Notes: generated by a model from the sequence alone, not told the origin. Positions 1 to 9,379 are shown, counted from the first letter of the stretch. The stretch is 64,000 nucleotides of DNA from Sulfitobacter sp. S190 (GCF_025141935.1 NZ_CP081120.1:2170001-2234000); one strand, 5' to 3'. Made by a program: numbers and translations.

Positions 1-205
1 AGTTGTGCAGTGGACAGGTCACGGACTTGCCGTGCACGATGCCTTCCGCCAAAGGCCCGGCCTTATGGGGGCACGCATTGTCGAGGGCAAAGACCTCATG
101 ACTTGCCGTGCGAAACACCGCGACACAGCCCAAGGGCGTCTTTACCATCCGCGCGCCACGCAAAGGCACGTCTTCGAGCGGTGCAATATCGATCCAGTCG
201 TTCAT
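1..205 (-). CDS. nirD: Nitrite reductase small subunit NirD (partial, runs off the window)
   Basis: This is the N-terminal 68 residues of the Rieske-like small subunit of assimilatory NADH-nitrite reductase. The Rieske cluster motif is visible: C-P-H-K-A-G-P at about residues 45-51, followed by C-P-L-H-N at about 64-68. The ATG overlaps the nirB stop by 4 bases (ATGA), which indicates translational coupling. The protein is cytoplasmic and pairs with NirB in reduction of nitrite to ammonium. The C-terminus lies outside the window. Confidence 0.93.
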   Translation of the reverse strand, partial: MNDWIDIAPLEDVPLRGARMVKTPLGCVAVFRTASHEVFALDNACPHKAGPLAEGIVHGKSVTCPLHN

Positions 206-2628
206 TCCGCGGCCTCCAGCGACAGGTTTGCCAACGGCTGATAGCGCTGCGCCTTGGTCTCTACATGATCGGCCCACGGGTCCTTGCGGTAGATGGATTG
301 GCTGATCTCGAAACGCGCGACCAGTGCGGGACCATCCGTGTCCACGCGCTCCTTGATCCATTCAAGCCCGACCTTGTCCTTCCACTTGTAGATGCGATCG
401 AGATACTTGGCGTTTTCACGATACAGCTGCGTGACGGCCTTGATCGCCTCTATCGCCTCTTGCTCGGTCGGGACCTGCATCAGCAATTCGGTTTCGCGCA
501 CGTCCATCCCGGCCGCCCCGCCGATACTGATCTGATAGCCACTGTCGACGCAGATCACGCCGATGTCCTTGCACGTCGCCTCAGCGCAGTTGCGCGGACA
601 CCCCGACACCGCCAGCTTCAGCTTGTGCGGTGTCCACGACCCCCAGAGTTCCTTTTCCAGCTTTATGCCCAGACCCGTTGAATCCTGCGTTCCGAAGCGG
701 CAGTGATCCGTTCCCACACAGGTTTTCACCGTGCGCAACCCTTTGGAATAGGCATGTCCCGACACCATGCCGGCCGCGTTCAGATCGGCCCAGATGTCGG
801 GCAAATCCTCGCCCCTTACCCCGAGCAGATCGATACGTTGCCCGCCGGTGACCTTGACCGTCGGCACCCCGTACCGGTCGGCCGCATCGGCAATCGCGCG
901 CAGCTCGTCCGGCGTGGTGATCCCGCCCCACATGCGCGGGACAACGGAAAAAGTACCGTCCTTCTGGATGTTGGCGTGCTTGCGTTCGTTGATGAACCGG
1001 CTTTGGGGATCGTCCTTGTAGTCGAGCGGCCAGTCGGCGAGCAGATAGAAATTCAGCGCGGGGCGGCACAGGTGGCAGCCGCACGATGTCTTCCACCCGC
1101 ACTCCTGCCAGACCGCCGCCATCGACGTCAGCTTTTGCGACTTGATCATGCGCCGCACGTCCTCATGCGTCATGTCGGTGCAGCCGCAAATGCTTGCCGC
1201 TGCGGGCACGACGAAATCATCCCCGAGCGTGACGGCCAGCACCTGCTCGACGAGCCCCGTGCATGTCCCGCAGGACCCGCTGGCCTTGGTGGTTGATCGC
1301 ACAGCGCCCAGATCAGTGGCGCCCGTTGCGATCGCATCTTCGATTTGTCCCTTGCAGATTCCGTTGCAGCCACAGATCTCCGCGTCACGCGGTAAGGCTG
1401 CAACAGCCGCTAAAGGGTCAAGGGGGGCACCCCCCTGAAAGGCCGGTCCGAAAATCAGGGTGTCGCGCATCTCGCTTATGTCTGTCTTGTCGCGGATCAG
1501 CCCGAAGAACCAGTTGCTGTCGGAGGTGTCGCCATACATGACAGCGCCCTTGACCACATTCTCCTCTATCACCAGCCGGCGATAGACACCGCGCGCCGGA
1601 TCGCGAAAGACGATGTCCTCGCGCCCTTCTGCGTCGGCAAAATCTCCGGCACTGAACAGATCACAGCCTGTGACCTTGAGCTTGGTCGACAGCTCTTTTT
1701 GCACGAATTGCGCCGGCGTGTTCATCAAGGTCTGCGCGGCCACCCTGGCCTGATCATAAAGCGGAGCCACCAGCCCGAAGATCGCCCCGTCGTGTTCGAC
1801 GCATTCGCCAACCGCCAGCACATCCGCGTCCGAAGTGACCATTTGGTCGTCCACATGGACACCTCGGCCAACCATCAGCCCTGCATCCTGCGCCAGTTTG
1901 ACATTGGGCCGGATGCCGACAGCCATGACCAGAAGATCACAGGGCAGTTCGGTGCCATCGTCCAGACGCAACGCCCTGACCTGACCATTCTCGCCCAGTA
2001 TTTCGCTGGAGTTGGCCGAACATTTCACGGTGATGCCCTTGTCCACCAGTGCCTTGCGCAAAAGATATCCCGCGGCTTCGTCCAACTGACGCTCCATCAG
2101 ATGGCCCATGATGTGCACGACGGTCACATCGACGCCCCGCGCGGCCATGCCAGCGGCCGCTTCCAAGCCCAGCAAACCCCCGCCAATGACGACGCATTTA
2201 TGCGCAGGTCCGAGGTCCATCATCCGCTGCGTATCCTCAAGATCGCGGTAGGCGATGACCCCGTTCAGATCATGGCCCGGCAGCGGGATCATGAAAGGGT
2301 TCGATCCCGTGCCGAACACCAGCTTGTCGTAGGAAAGAACATCGCCGTTCTGGGCCGTAACGGTCTTGGCCGCGCGGTCAATCGCCACGATCCGTTCGCC
2401 AAAGCGGCAGGTCACGCCGTGGCTTTCGTACCAACTTGCATCATGGGTGACGATCTCGTCATAGGTCTTTTCCCCCGACAGCACGGGCGACAGCATGATG
2501 CGGTTGTAGTTCCCGCGCGGCTCTGCGTTGAACAGGGTCACGTCATACGCCGCGCCCGCATCAAACAGATCTTCCAGCATCCGGCCCGTCGCCATTCCGG
2601 CACCGATGACAATCAGTTTCTGGGTCAT
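202..2628 (-). CDS. nirB: Assimilatory nitrite reductase [NAD(P)H] large subunit NirB
   Basis: Cytoplasmic enzyme reducing nitrite to ammonium with NAD(P)H, about 808 residues, close to family length. Domains in order: an FAD-binding site with GAGMATG near the N-terminus, an NAD-binding fold with IGGGLLGLEAA near residue 150, BFD-like [2Fe-2S] cysteines (CGCNGICKG near 419, CGTC near 455), a second cysteine group (CGC near 485 and 517), and the nitrite/sulfite reductase half. The siroheme/4Fe-4S ligands are the two cysteines of TCVGTDHC near 636 and those of SGCPRNC near 674. An alternative GTG start at 2637 would overlap the ATPase stop. I prefer the ATG at 2628 because a GGAG lies 8 bases upstream. 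It lies directly downstream of the nitrate ABC transporter genes, 5 bases after the ATPase stop. Confidence 0.96.
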   Translation of the reverse strand: MTQKLIVIGAGMATGRMLEDLFDAGAAYDVTLFNAEPRGNYNRIMLSPVLSGEKTYDEIVTHDASWYESHGVTCRFGERIVAIDRAAKTVTAQNGDVLSYDKLVFGTGSNPFMIPLPGHDLNGVIAYRDLEDTQRMMDLGPAHKCVVIGGGLLGLEAAAGMAARGVDVTVVHIMGHLMERQLDEAAGYLLRKALVDKGITVKCSANSSEILGENGQVRALRLDDGTELPCDLLVMAVGIRPNVKLAQDAGLMVGRGVHVDDQMVTSDADVLAVGECVEHDGAIFGLVAPLYDQARVAAQTLMNTPAQFVQKELSTKLKVTGCDLFSAGDFADAEGREDIVFRDPARGVYRRLVIEENVVKGAVMYGDTSDSNWFFGLIRDKTDISEMRDTLIFGPAFQGGAPLDPLAAVAALPRDAEICGCNGICKGQIEDAIATGATDLGAVRSTTKASGSCGTCTGLVEQVLAVTLGDDFVVPAAASICGCTDMTHEDVRRMIKSQKLTSMAAVWQECGWKTSCGCHLCRPALNFYLLADWPLDYKDDPQSRFINERKHANIQKDGTFSVVPRMWGGITTPDELRAIADAADRYGVPTVKVTGGQRIDLLGVRGEDLPDIWADLNAAGMVSGHAYSKGLRTVKTCVGTDHCRFGTQDSTGLGIKLEKELWGSWTPHKLKLAVSGCPRNCAEATCKDIGVICVDSGYQISIGGAAGMDVRETELLMQVPTEQEAIEAIKAVTQLYRENAKYLDRIYKWKDKVGLEWIKERVDTDGPALVARFEISQSIYRKDPWADHVETKAQRYQPLANLSLEAAE

Positions 2629-2633
2629 CCTGT

Positions 2634-4298
2634 TCACTCCGCTGCAATGGCTTTGGGTTTGTTTTTCGGGGTCGCGCCGTGCTCGTATTCCTCAAGGAAA
2701 TCAAGCACCTCCTGGCGGTAGGTGTAGTAGTCGGGATGTTCCAGAAGCGCTTTGCGCGTGCGCGGGCGCGGCAAGTTCACATCCGTAATCTTGCCAATCG
2801 TTGCCTGCGGCCCGTTGGTCATCATCACAACGCGGTCCGCCAGCAGGATCGCCTCGTCGACATCATGGGTCACGCAGATCGCCGTGACCTTGGTACGCGA
2901 CCAGACCTCCATCAGCACTTCCTGCAGTTCCCAGCGGGTCAGACTGTCAAGCATGCCGAAGGGTTCATCGAGCAACAGCAATTTCGGCGACAGCGCAAAA
3001 GCACGCGCGATGCCGACACGCTGCTTCATGCCGTTGGACAGGCTGGCGGCCCCTTTATCCATGCTGTCCGCCAGCCCGACGCGTTCGAGATAATACTCAA
3101 CCACGTCCTGCCGTTCGGCCTGCGAGGCTTTGGGATAAACCTTGTCGACGCCGATCGCGACGTTCTGCTTGGCGGTCAGCCACGGAAACAGGTTCGGCGA
3201 CTGGAACACCACGGCGCGTTCGGGATCGGCGCCCTCGACGTTCCAGCCATCGAGCTTGATCGCGCCCTTGGAAATCGGGTTCAGACCGGCCGCCATCGTC
3301 AGCACCGTCGACTTGCCACAACCCGAATGGCCAATGAGCGAGATGAACTCTCCCTTGTTAATCTTCAAATCAAAGTTCTCGACCACGGTGAGCGGCCCCT
3401 TGGGCGTCGGATAAACCTTGTCAAGCTGCGAGAAGTTGAGGAACTTCTCCGCGATGCCACCCTCCTGCGCCTTGGCGACAGCGGCGGGCACACCGTGGAT
3501 CGGGGTCACGTTCGGCAGTGTCCGGGTTTCCTCGACCTTCGAGGCGATGCCCACATCCATCAGATAGTGGGTCACCTGCCCCCGCAGCGCTTTGAATGTG
3601 GCGTCATTGTTCATCGCGACACGGTCGCGGGGACGCGCGATATCGACCTTGAATTCATCGCCCAGCGTGCCGTCGGGGTTCAATGCGATGATACGGTCGG
3701 CAAGAATGATCGCTTCGTCCACGTCATTGGTGATCAGCACGCAGGTCTTTTTGTCCTTGTCCCAGATCGCCTCGATCTCATCGGCAAGGTTTGCGCGGGT
3801 CAGCGCATCCAGCGCCGACAGCGGCTCATCCAGCAGCAACATCTCGGGGTCCATCGCCAACGCACGGGCCACGTTCACCCGTTGGCGCATCCCGCCCGAA
3901 AGCTCTGCCGGGCGGCGTGTGGCCGCATGCGACAGCCCGACCATGGCGACATAGTGATCGACCTTGGCGGCGCGTTCGGCCTTTGACAGGTCGGGAAACA
4001 TCGTGTCCACGGCCAGCGCCACATTCCCGTTCACGGTCAGCCACGGCATCAGCGAATAGCTTTGAAAGATCACACCGCGTTCGCGCCCCGGCTCCGTGAT
4101 GGGCGCACCGCGATAGGTGACCGTCCCCGACGTGGGCTGTTCCAGCCCCGCCATCAGATTGATCAGCGTGGTCTTTCCAGTGCCGGAGAACCCGAGGATG
4201 ACCACGAACTCCCCCTCGGCCACTTCCAGATCGATGTCCTTCAGAACCGGCATATCGCCATAGCTTTTCGAGACGCCCTTGAATGAAAGAATACTCAT
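2634..4298 (-). CDS. Nitrate/nitrite ABC transporter, double ATP-binding protein
   Basis: Cytoplasmic ATPase of a NrtABCD/NasFED-type nitrate importer. Two complete ABC domains are fused in one chain of about 554 residues. The first has Walker A GFSGTGKTT, signature LSGGMRQ and Walker B LLLDEPLSALD. The second has GHSGCGKST, signature LSNGMKQ and LLLDEPFGMLD. Cyanobacterial NrtC/NrtD are separate proteins, and NrtC carries a substrate-binding-like tail; here two ATPase domains are joined and no such tail is seen. A GTG at 4307 overlaps the permease stop, but the ATG at 4298 (MSILSF) is the usual N-terminus for this domain and is my choice. It sits between the permease gene and nirB with almost no spacing, so it is co-transcribed. 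Confidence 0.92.
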   Translation of the reverse strand: MSILSFKGVSKSYGDMPVLKDIDLEVAEGEFVVILGFSGTGKTTLINLMAGLEQPTSGTVTYRGAPITEPGRERGVIFQSYSLMPWLTVNGNVALAVDTMFPDLSKAERAAKVDHYVAMVGLSHAATRRPAELSGGMRQRVNVARALAMDPEMLLLDEPLSALDALTRANLADEIEAIWDKDKKTCVLITNDVDEAIILADRIIALNPDGTLGDEFKVDIARPRDRVAMNNDATFKALRGQVTHYLMDVGIASKVEETRTLPNVTPIHGVPAAVAKAQEGGIAEKFLNFSQLDKVYPTPKGPLTVVENFDLKINKGEFISLIGHSGCGKSTVLTMAAGLNPISKGAIKLDGWNVEGADPERAVVFQSPNLFPWLTAKQNVAIGVDKVYPKASQAERQDVVEYYLERVGLADSMDKGAASLSNGMKQRVGIARAFALSPKLLLLDEPFGMLDSLTRWELQEVLMEVWSRTKVTAICVTHDVDEAILLADRVVMMTNGPQATIGKITDVNLPRPRTRKALLEHPDYYTYRQEVLDFLEEYEHGATPKNKPKAIAAE

Positions 4299-4303
4299 TG
4301 GGA

Positions 4304-5377
4304 TCACCGGTTGTTTGAGAATGTGAACATGGATTGCAGGGCGTACATCACCCGGTCGAGAAGGAACCCGATTATCCCGATCGTGAACACCGCGACCATG
4401 ATGCGGGCCAGCGATTGCGAGCTTCCGTTCTGGAATTCATCCCACACGAATTTGCCAAGACCGGGGTTCTGGGCCAGCATCTCCGCCGCGATCAGCACCA
4501 TCCACCCCACCCCCAGCGACAGCCGCAGGCCAGTAAAGATCAGCGGCAAGGCCGAGGGCAGCACCAGCTTGGTGATCTTGGTATAGGTGTTCATCTTCAG
4601 CACGCGGCTGACGGACACAAGGTCCTTGTCGATCGACGACACGCCAAGCGCCGTATTGATCAGCGTGGGCCAGAGCGAGCAGAGCGTCACCGTGATCGCC
4701 GACACCAGAAATGACTTGGAGAACATCCCGTCGTTTGTCGTGTAAACGGCTGATACGATCATGGTCACGATCGGCAGCCACGCCAGCGGCGAGACGGGTT
4801 TGAATATCTGGATCAGCGGGTTCAGGGCGGCGTTGGCCGTCACCGACAGACCTGCGGCAATGCCCAACGGAATGGCCACGATCGAGGCCACCAGAAAACC
4901 GAAGAACACCGTTTTGATCGAGGTCCAGATCTGATCGTAATACGTGGGCTTGCCGGTATAGACGCGGTCGCGCACGCGGTCCGTATCCCCGTTGGCGATA
5001 TGTTCGGCGTTGCGCGCCTCCTGACGCTCATAGAATGCCGCTTCGCGCTCGCCTTCGCGGACAGCATCCTGACGCAGCTCACCCACCTGTTCCCAGACCT
5101 GCACGGGGCCGGGCACCGCGCCCAGCGATGTCTGCACCTGTGGCGCGAGCGTCGCCCAGAGGGCCACGAACACCCCAATCGCCACGAGGGGCACCCCCAG
5201 AAGCCGCCAGACTTCGCCCAGCTGCGCGCGCGGATTGTCGCCCGCGGCGGCACGCAGGATCGGGGTCAGCCAGGCGAGGCCAAGAACCCGGAACCATCCG
5301 TCGGCCTTGGTGATACGGGCAAAGCGCCGCGCGCGGCGGGCTTCGATGTCAAGTGTGCTGGGGTCAATCGCGGTCAT
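4304..5377 (-). CDS. Nitrate ABC transporter permease (NrtB-like)
   Basis: Inner-membrane permease of the nitrate importer, about 357 residues. The C-terminal 200 residues have hydrophobic helices and the binding-protein-dependent permease fold, including the segment SRVLKMNTYTKITKLVLPSALPLI that resembles the EAA cytoplasmic loop contacting the ATPase. The N-terminus is longer than in typical NrtB: one membrane helix near residue 45 (LLGVPLVAIGVFVALW), then a charged periplasmic stretch rich in Glu and Arg. The open frame extends to 5596, but I place the start at ATG 5377, because further upstream the frame would run into nrtA. It lies 65 bases after nrtA. Confidence 0.9.
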   Translation of the reverse strand: MTAIDPSTLDIEARRARRFARITKADGWFRVLGLAWLTPILRAAAGDNPRAQLGEVWRLLGVPLVAIGVFVALWATLAPQVQTSLGAVPGPVQVWEQVGELRQDAVREGEREAAFYERQEARNAEHIANGDTDRVRDRVYTGKPTYYDQIWTSIKTVFFGFLVASIVAIPLGIAAGLSVTANAALNPLIQIFKPVSPLAWLPIVTMIVSAVYTTNDGMFSKSFLVSAITVTLCSLWPTLINTALGVSSIDKDLVSVSRVLKMNTYTKITKLVLPSALPLIFTGLRLSLGVGWMVLIAAEMLAQNPGLGKFVWDEFQNGSSQSLARIMVAVFTIGIIGFLLDRVMYALQSMFTFSNNR

Positions 5378-5442
5378 GTCGTGTGTCCACCTGTTGGGAA
5401 TGGAAAAGGCCCCCGCGCGGCGATACGCGGGGGCAATCGGGC

Positions 5443-6813
5443 CTAGCCCTGGATTTCGCCGTCCAGAACCGTCTGTCCGGATTTCAGACCGATCGGCAGG
5501 CTGTCGATGTAGGCGTTGGGTGTGCGACCATCGTAGGGAATGGCATCGATGATATCGCTGGCGGGCGTCGGCGCCTTGAAGCCGTCGCTGTCCCATGGGA
5601 AATCGGCCTCATTGGCCATGCCCTCGTCGACCAGCATGCGCGCGGCCTCCAGATAGATATCGGGGCGATAGACATCGGCCGCGGTCTCGAAATACCACTC
5701 GTCAGACATCGTCTCTGGGATCTGACCCCAGCGGCGCATCTGCGTCAGATACCAGATGGCGTCCGAATAGAACGGGTATGTGGCGTTGTAGCGAAAGAAG
5801 ACATTGAAATCGGGCGCAGGCCGCACGTCGCCTTTTTCGAACTCGAAGAAACCGGTCATCGAATTGGCAATGACTTCGGCGTCCGCACCGACATAATCGG
5901 GACGGGACAACATCTGCACCGCTTCTTCACGGTTGGCGTTGTCGTTTTCATCCAGCCAGATCGCCGCGCGGATCAGCGCCTTGGTCAGAGCAATGGTCGT
6001 GTTTGGATTTTCTTCCGCAAATTGGGCCGAAATGCCGAACACCTTCTCGGGATTGTTTTTCCACATGTCGTAGTCGGTAATCACGGGAACGCCGATGTTC
6101 TTGAAGACCGCCTGCTGGTTCCACGGCTCGCCCACGGCATAGCCGAATATCGTACCTGCCTCCATCGTGGCGGGCATCTGCGGCGGCGGCGTCACCGAAA
6201 GCAGCACATCCGCGCCGATCTGGCCGGAAATGTCCTGTTCGCTGTAAAAACCCGGCTGCAGGCCACCGGCAGCCAACCAATACCGGATTTCGTAGTTGTG
6301 CGTGGACACGGGAAACACCATGCCCATGTTGAACGGCTCGCCACGGTCCAGATAATCTTCCACGACGGGGGCCAATGCTGCGGCGCTGATCGGGTGCTGG
6401 GGGCGGCCATCGTCCATCAGCGGCACGTTGGGCTTCATTTCGTCCCATATCTCGTTCGACACGGTGATCGCGTTGCCGTTCAGATCCATGGAGAACGGCG
6501 TGATGATATGGGCTTCGGTCCCGTACCCGATGGTCGCGGCCAGCGGTTGACCGGCGAGCATATGCGCCCCGTCAAGCTCGCCCGAAATCACCCCGTCAAG
6601 AAGCACTTTCCAGTTCGCCTGCGCCTCCAGCGTGACGAACAGCCCCTCGTCCTCGAAGTAGCCAAGCTCATAGGCCACGGCGAGCGGTGCCATGTCTGTC
6701 AGTTTGATAAAGCCAAGCGTCAGATCTTCCTTTTCCAGATCCAGAGACTGGGCCGCGGCGGAGGTGGCCAGCAAGCTGGAGGTCGCCAGCAAAATCGCGA
6801 GTGTGGTCTTCAT
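5443..6813 (-). CDS. nrtA: Nitrate ABC transporter substrate-binding protein (NrtA-like)
   Basis: Periplasmic nitrate-binding protein of the CmpA/NrtA family, 456 residues. It opens with a signal peptide ([23 protein letters not shown], cleavage expected after AAA or AAAQ). Family features include [18 protein letters not shown] at the mature N-terminus and the [13 protein letters not shown] ligand-domain segment. The start at 6813 is preceded by AAAGGA with good spacing; an upstream start at 6828 would spoil the signal peptide. It is the first structural gene after the regulated leader and terminator at 6863-6979, so its expression should depend on NasT. Confidence 0.94.
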   Translation of the reverse strand: MKTTLAILLATSSLLATSAAAQSLDLEKEDLTLGFIKLTDMAPLAVAYELGYFEDEGLFVTLEAQANWKVLLDGVISGELDGAHMLAGQPLAATIGYGTEAHIITPFSMDLNGNAITVSNEIWDEMKPNVPLMDDGRPQHPISAAALAPVVEDYLDRGEPFNMGMVFPVSTHNYEIRYWLAAGGLQPGFYSEQDISGQIGADVLLSVTPPPQMPATMEAGTIFGYAVGEPWNQQAVFKNIGVPVITDYDMWKNNPEKVFGISAQFAEENPNTTIALTKALIRAAIWLDENDNANREEAVQMLSRPDYVGADAEVIANSMTGFFEFEKGDVRPAPDFNVFFRYNATYPFYSDAIWYLTQMRRWGQIPETMSDEWYFETAADVYRPDIYLEAARMLVDEGMANEADFPWDSDGFKAPTPASDIIDAIPYDGRTPNAYIDSLPIGLKSGQTVLDGEIQG

Positions 6814-6862
6814 GGTCGGTCCTTTCAAAATGCTCCAGGGGGCAACCCCCCGGGGGGAAACG

Positions 6863-6921
6863 AAAAAAGCCGCACGCAGGGATCACGGGGGAGGAGGTCC
6901 GTGGTCCATACGAGCGGCTTT
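6863..6921 (-). terminator. Intrinsic terminator in the nrtA leader (attenuator)
   Basis: On the minus strand a long, nearly continuous stem runs from AAAGCCGC (6921-6914) to GCGGCTTT ending in six T (6868-6863). Inside, CGTA pairs with TGCG, GGA with TCC, and CACGG with CCGTG, around a loop of about 10 bases. Only single mismatches separate these blocks. It stands about 50 bases before the nrtA start. The 5' arm overlaps hairpin P2 of the ANTAR motif, so the two structures cannot form together. Confidence 0.88.
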
Positions 6922-6979
6922 GCTCTGAGAAGGTGCGCAACCTGCATCGGCCTGCGCAAAGGTGTGGGCAACGTTGCCC
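6912..6979 (-). promoter_or_regulatory. ANTAR-target two-hairpin leader RNA (NasT antitermination site)
   Basis: Two short hairpins with six-base loops are present in the nrtA leader. P1 is GGGC-AACGTT-GCCC (6979-6966). P2 is GAGC-AAAGCC-GCTC (6925-6912). Both loops have A at position 1 and G at position 4, the pattern known for RNA bound by ANTAR-domain regulators. P2 shares its loop and 3' arm with the 5' arm of the downstream terminator, the expected layout for antitermination. The 40-base linker can itself fold through a TGCGCA inverted repeat (6958-6934). The nasS-nasT genes directly upstream encode the matching regulators. Confidence 0.85.
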
Positions 6980-7078
6980 CTTGGACCGAGCATGGAACGA
7001 GTTGGCCGCCAATCTCAACAAAAATTCTGCATTGCCGCGTCATTTTATGCCGCATCGCAGAAGACGCCTAAGAATTGA

Positions 7079-8221
7079 TCAGCGCGTGCCCGCGAAATCA
7101 AAGGTTCTGCCGTCAAAAAAGGCATCCTGCGCGAGAATCATATGCCCGCGCGTCGAGGCCACGGCCGTTTCATACCGCAACGCACCTTCGATCTTCTCGG
7201 ACGCTGCTGGCAGGTCGACGCCGATGGCGCCCAGATTCTGCCGGTAAAGATCGGCGCGAAAACACGCCTTGGCGCTTTGGACCCCGGACGCATCCGCCCC
7301 GAGGCGCGATGCGATCCACGCGGCCTGACTGCGCCACGGAAAGCTGGCGGCATGTCTGTGAAACTGGAGAAACCGCCCGATGACCTGGGGTGCCGCATTG
7401 TGTTGCGCGGTGATTTCGCCGGACAGTGCCGGGTCAATAAACTCGGGCGACATACTCAGGTGTTCGCTGCGGGCCAGTATTTCCACGGCCAGAGGCTTGT
7501 TTTCGTGCAAATCCAGCCATGCCGACGCCCTGTAGACCGCACGCATCAGGCCGCGCGCGGCCCCGTCGTGGGTTTCGACCCACTCATGGCGGGCTGCCAG
7601 CACCTTTTCGGGCGCAAATTGCCAGACATCACGGCCCGTCATCATCAACTGAGCGACGTCCTGCTGCACGGCGACACTGCCCCACGGCTCGCCCACCCAG
7701 AAGGCATCGACGGTTCCGTCCGACACGGCCTGCGCCATACGCGGCGGCGGAACGGTAATTTCCTCGATCCGCACGTCGGGCGCCGCTGAGGTCCAATAGG
7801 ACAACAGCAACCTGTGCATCGAATGGTGAAACGGCACACCCACGCGGATCGGCTGTGTGCCACGGGCGGCGAGTGCCGCCAGCACGGCGCCCGCATCCCC
7901 GAAGGGCACCGCACCCATTTGCGCGGCCAGCGCGTTGGACACGCCGAACACCGTGCCGTTCACCGACAACACCATCAAGGCATCCACCCGCGCAGGCAAC
8001 CCGCCCAGCCCGACCGACATGGCCACAGCCATCGGCGACAACATATGCGCCGCATCCAGATGCCCGAGCGCCAGCATATCGCGCAAGGCCGACCATGAAG
8101 GCTGGCGCACGAGGTTCAGCGTCAAACCTTCCTCGGATGCGAACCCCAGTTCCTTGGCGATCACCAGTGGCGCGCAATCGACCAGCGGGACGTAGCCACA
8201 GTTCAGGACCGTGTCGCTCAT
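7079..8221 (-). CDS. nasS: Nitrate sensor NasS (soluble NrtA-like protein)
   Basis: A 380-residue homologue of the nitrate-binding protein without a signal peptide (starts MSDTVLNCGYVPLVDCAPLVIA), so it is cytoplasmic. In known NasS-NasT systems, NasS holds NasT inactive and releases it when nitrate or nitrite binds. The family segment VGEPWGSVAVQQ corresponds to GEPWNQQAV in NrtA. Its start overlaps the nasT stop by 4 bases (ATGA), so the two are translationally coupled. It is separated from nrtA by the leader with the ANTAR motif. Confidence 0.93.
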   Translation of the reverse strand: MSDTVLNCGYVPLVDCAPLVIAKELGFASEEGLTLNLVRQPSWSALRDMLALGHLDAAHMLSPMAVAMSVGLGGLPARVDALMVLSVNGTVFGVSNALAAQMGAVPFGDAGAVLAALAARGTQPIRVGVPFHHSMHRLLLSYWTSAAPDVRIEEITVPPPRMAQAVSDGTVDAFWVGEPWGSVAVQQDVAQLMMTGRDVWQFAPEKVLAARHEWVETHDGAARGLMRAVYRASAWLDLHENKPLAVEILARSEHLSMSPEFIDPALSGEITAQHNAAPQVIGRFLQFHRHAASFPWRSQAAWIASRLGADASGVQSAKACFRADLYRQNLGAIGVDLPAASEKIEGALRYETAVASTRGHMILAQDAFFDGRTFDFAGTR

Positions 8222-8802
8222 GACAAAAGATCCGCCGCCGTGACAAGCGCATGTGCCACATCGATCACCTTGCGGTTCTGGCGCATCGCGGTTTTGCGCA
8301 GCAGGGTATAGGCCGCGTCCTCGCTCAGGCCGCGCTGCCGCATCAATATTCCCTTTGCGCGATCAATCTGCTTGCGGTCCTCAAGCGCCTGTTTCGCCGC
8401 CTGCAGCTCCGATTGCATCTGGCGCATCAATTTGAACCGCGCGATCGCCGTCTCCAGAACCGACTTGATGCGCTCCATTTTCAGACCGTCGACGACATAG
8501 GCGCTGACACCGGCATTCAGCGCAGCTTGCGTCAGCGCCGCGTCGGTCTGATCCACGAACAAGGCGACAGCCCGCTTGGAGGTTTCGGTGGCAAAGCTGA
8601 TATGTTCGAGCGTATCGCGGTCAGGGTTCGCCAGATCGATGAGAACAATGTCGGGGGAGAACTCCTGCACCGTGCGATCCAGCGCCGACATTTGCGCCAG
8701 CGCCTTGATGTCGGACCATCCCGCTTCGGTCAGCGCATCAATGATTGCCCGCACCCGTTCGGGCTCCGGCTCAACGATCAGAATACGAAGATCACTTTTC
8801 AT
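8218..8802 (-). CDS. nasT: ANTAR-domain antiterminator NasT
   Basis: RNA-binding regulator of 194 residues. A receiver-like domain (residues about 5-120) is followed by a helical linker and an ANTAR domain (about 130-190; KGILMRQRGLSEDAAYTLLRKTAM). The receiver keeps an Asp in VLIDL, but the usual N-terminal acidic pair is replaced by VEPEPE. It is therefore probably controlled by binding to NasS and not by phosphorylation, as known for NasT. Its target is very likely the two-hairpin leader at 6912-6979. It is the first gene of the operon; about 215 bases separate it from the receiver gene upstream. Confidence 0.93.
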   Translation of the reverse strand: MKSDLRILIVEPEPERVRAIIDALTEAGWSDIKALAQMSALDRTVQEFSPDIVLIDLANPDRDTLEHISFATETSKRAVALFVDQTDAALTQAALNAGVSAYVVDGLKMERIKSVLETAIARFKLMRQMQSELQAAKQALEDRKQIDRAKGILMRQRGLSEDAAYTLLRKTAMRQNRKVIDVAHALVTAADLLS

Positions 8803-9018
8803 AAGATCGTGATTTGTGCTGCCGCACGGAAGGTCAACACCAACCCATCAGGCACCCTGTGCACCGGGTTTCATAGGCACGCAAAAGAGGCGGGCCAGAC
8901 GAAACTGCCAATTTATTTTGCAATCGATGAGTCCGACAGCCTGTGCCGCCAAACAGGCCCAGCGCCAAGGAACAGCTGCCGCATCATCCCGACAGGGGCG
9001 ACCGGATAAGTGGATTTG

Positions 9019-9375
9019 TCAGGGCGCGACCTTGGGCAGGTCCAGATTGCGCAGCAATTCAATGACTTCCGCCGGCTTCGTACAAATCGGCGCGTCGGGA
9101 AACAGCTCGACGATCTTGTCCTTCTTTCCCCGACCTGTGTGAAACACAAAGTCGGTGCCGCGTTTCTGGAGTTCGGCCGCGACCGGGAAAACATCATAGC
9201 CCGCCAGATCAACGTCCAGCACGGCGGCATTGATCTGCTGGTCCCCCACCGCGTCAAAACAGGCCTGCAACGTCATGCATGGCCCCACCACCCGGTAACC
9301 CGCGTCCTCAAGATCCATCTCGATCTGCATCGCGATCATGGCTTCGTCTTCGGCAACAAGAATGGAAATCGTCAC
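9019..9375 (-). CDS. Single-domain response regulator receiver
   Basis: A 118-residue protein that is only a CheY-like receiver. The phosphorylation site is visible: acidic pair in VAEDEAM, acceptor Asp in VLDVDL, Thr in FHTGRG and Lys in CTKP. It has no output domain, so it probably acts through protein contacts or phosphotransfer. It starts with GTG 4 bases after the stop of the CHASE3 histidine kinase gene, which is its likely partner. Similar small receivers often accompany HWE kinases in alphaproteobacteria. Confidence 0.85.
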   Translation of the reverse strand: MTISILVAEDEAMIAMQIEMDLEDAGYRVVGPCMTLQACFDAVGDQQINAAVLDVDLAGYDVFPVAAELQKRGTDFVFHTGRGKKDKIVELFPDAPICTKPAEVIELLRNLDLPKVAP

Positions 9376-9379
9376 TTTG

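Noticed and set aside
1699..2721. 340-codon plus-strand frame opposite nirB
   Set aside because: It is the antisense shadow of a high-GC gene with clear family motifs on the minus strand.
6934..6958. Hairpin TGCGCA...TGCGCA in the nas leader as the second ANTAR hairpin
   Set aside because: Its best loop GATGCA lacks A at position 1, while GAGC-AAAGCC-GCTC fits A1 and G4 and overlaps the terminator arm.
5353..7071. 572-codon plus-strand frame opposite nrtA
   Set aside because: Antisense to a well-supported substrate-binding protein gene; composition is His/Arg-rich as expected for a shadow frame.
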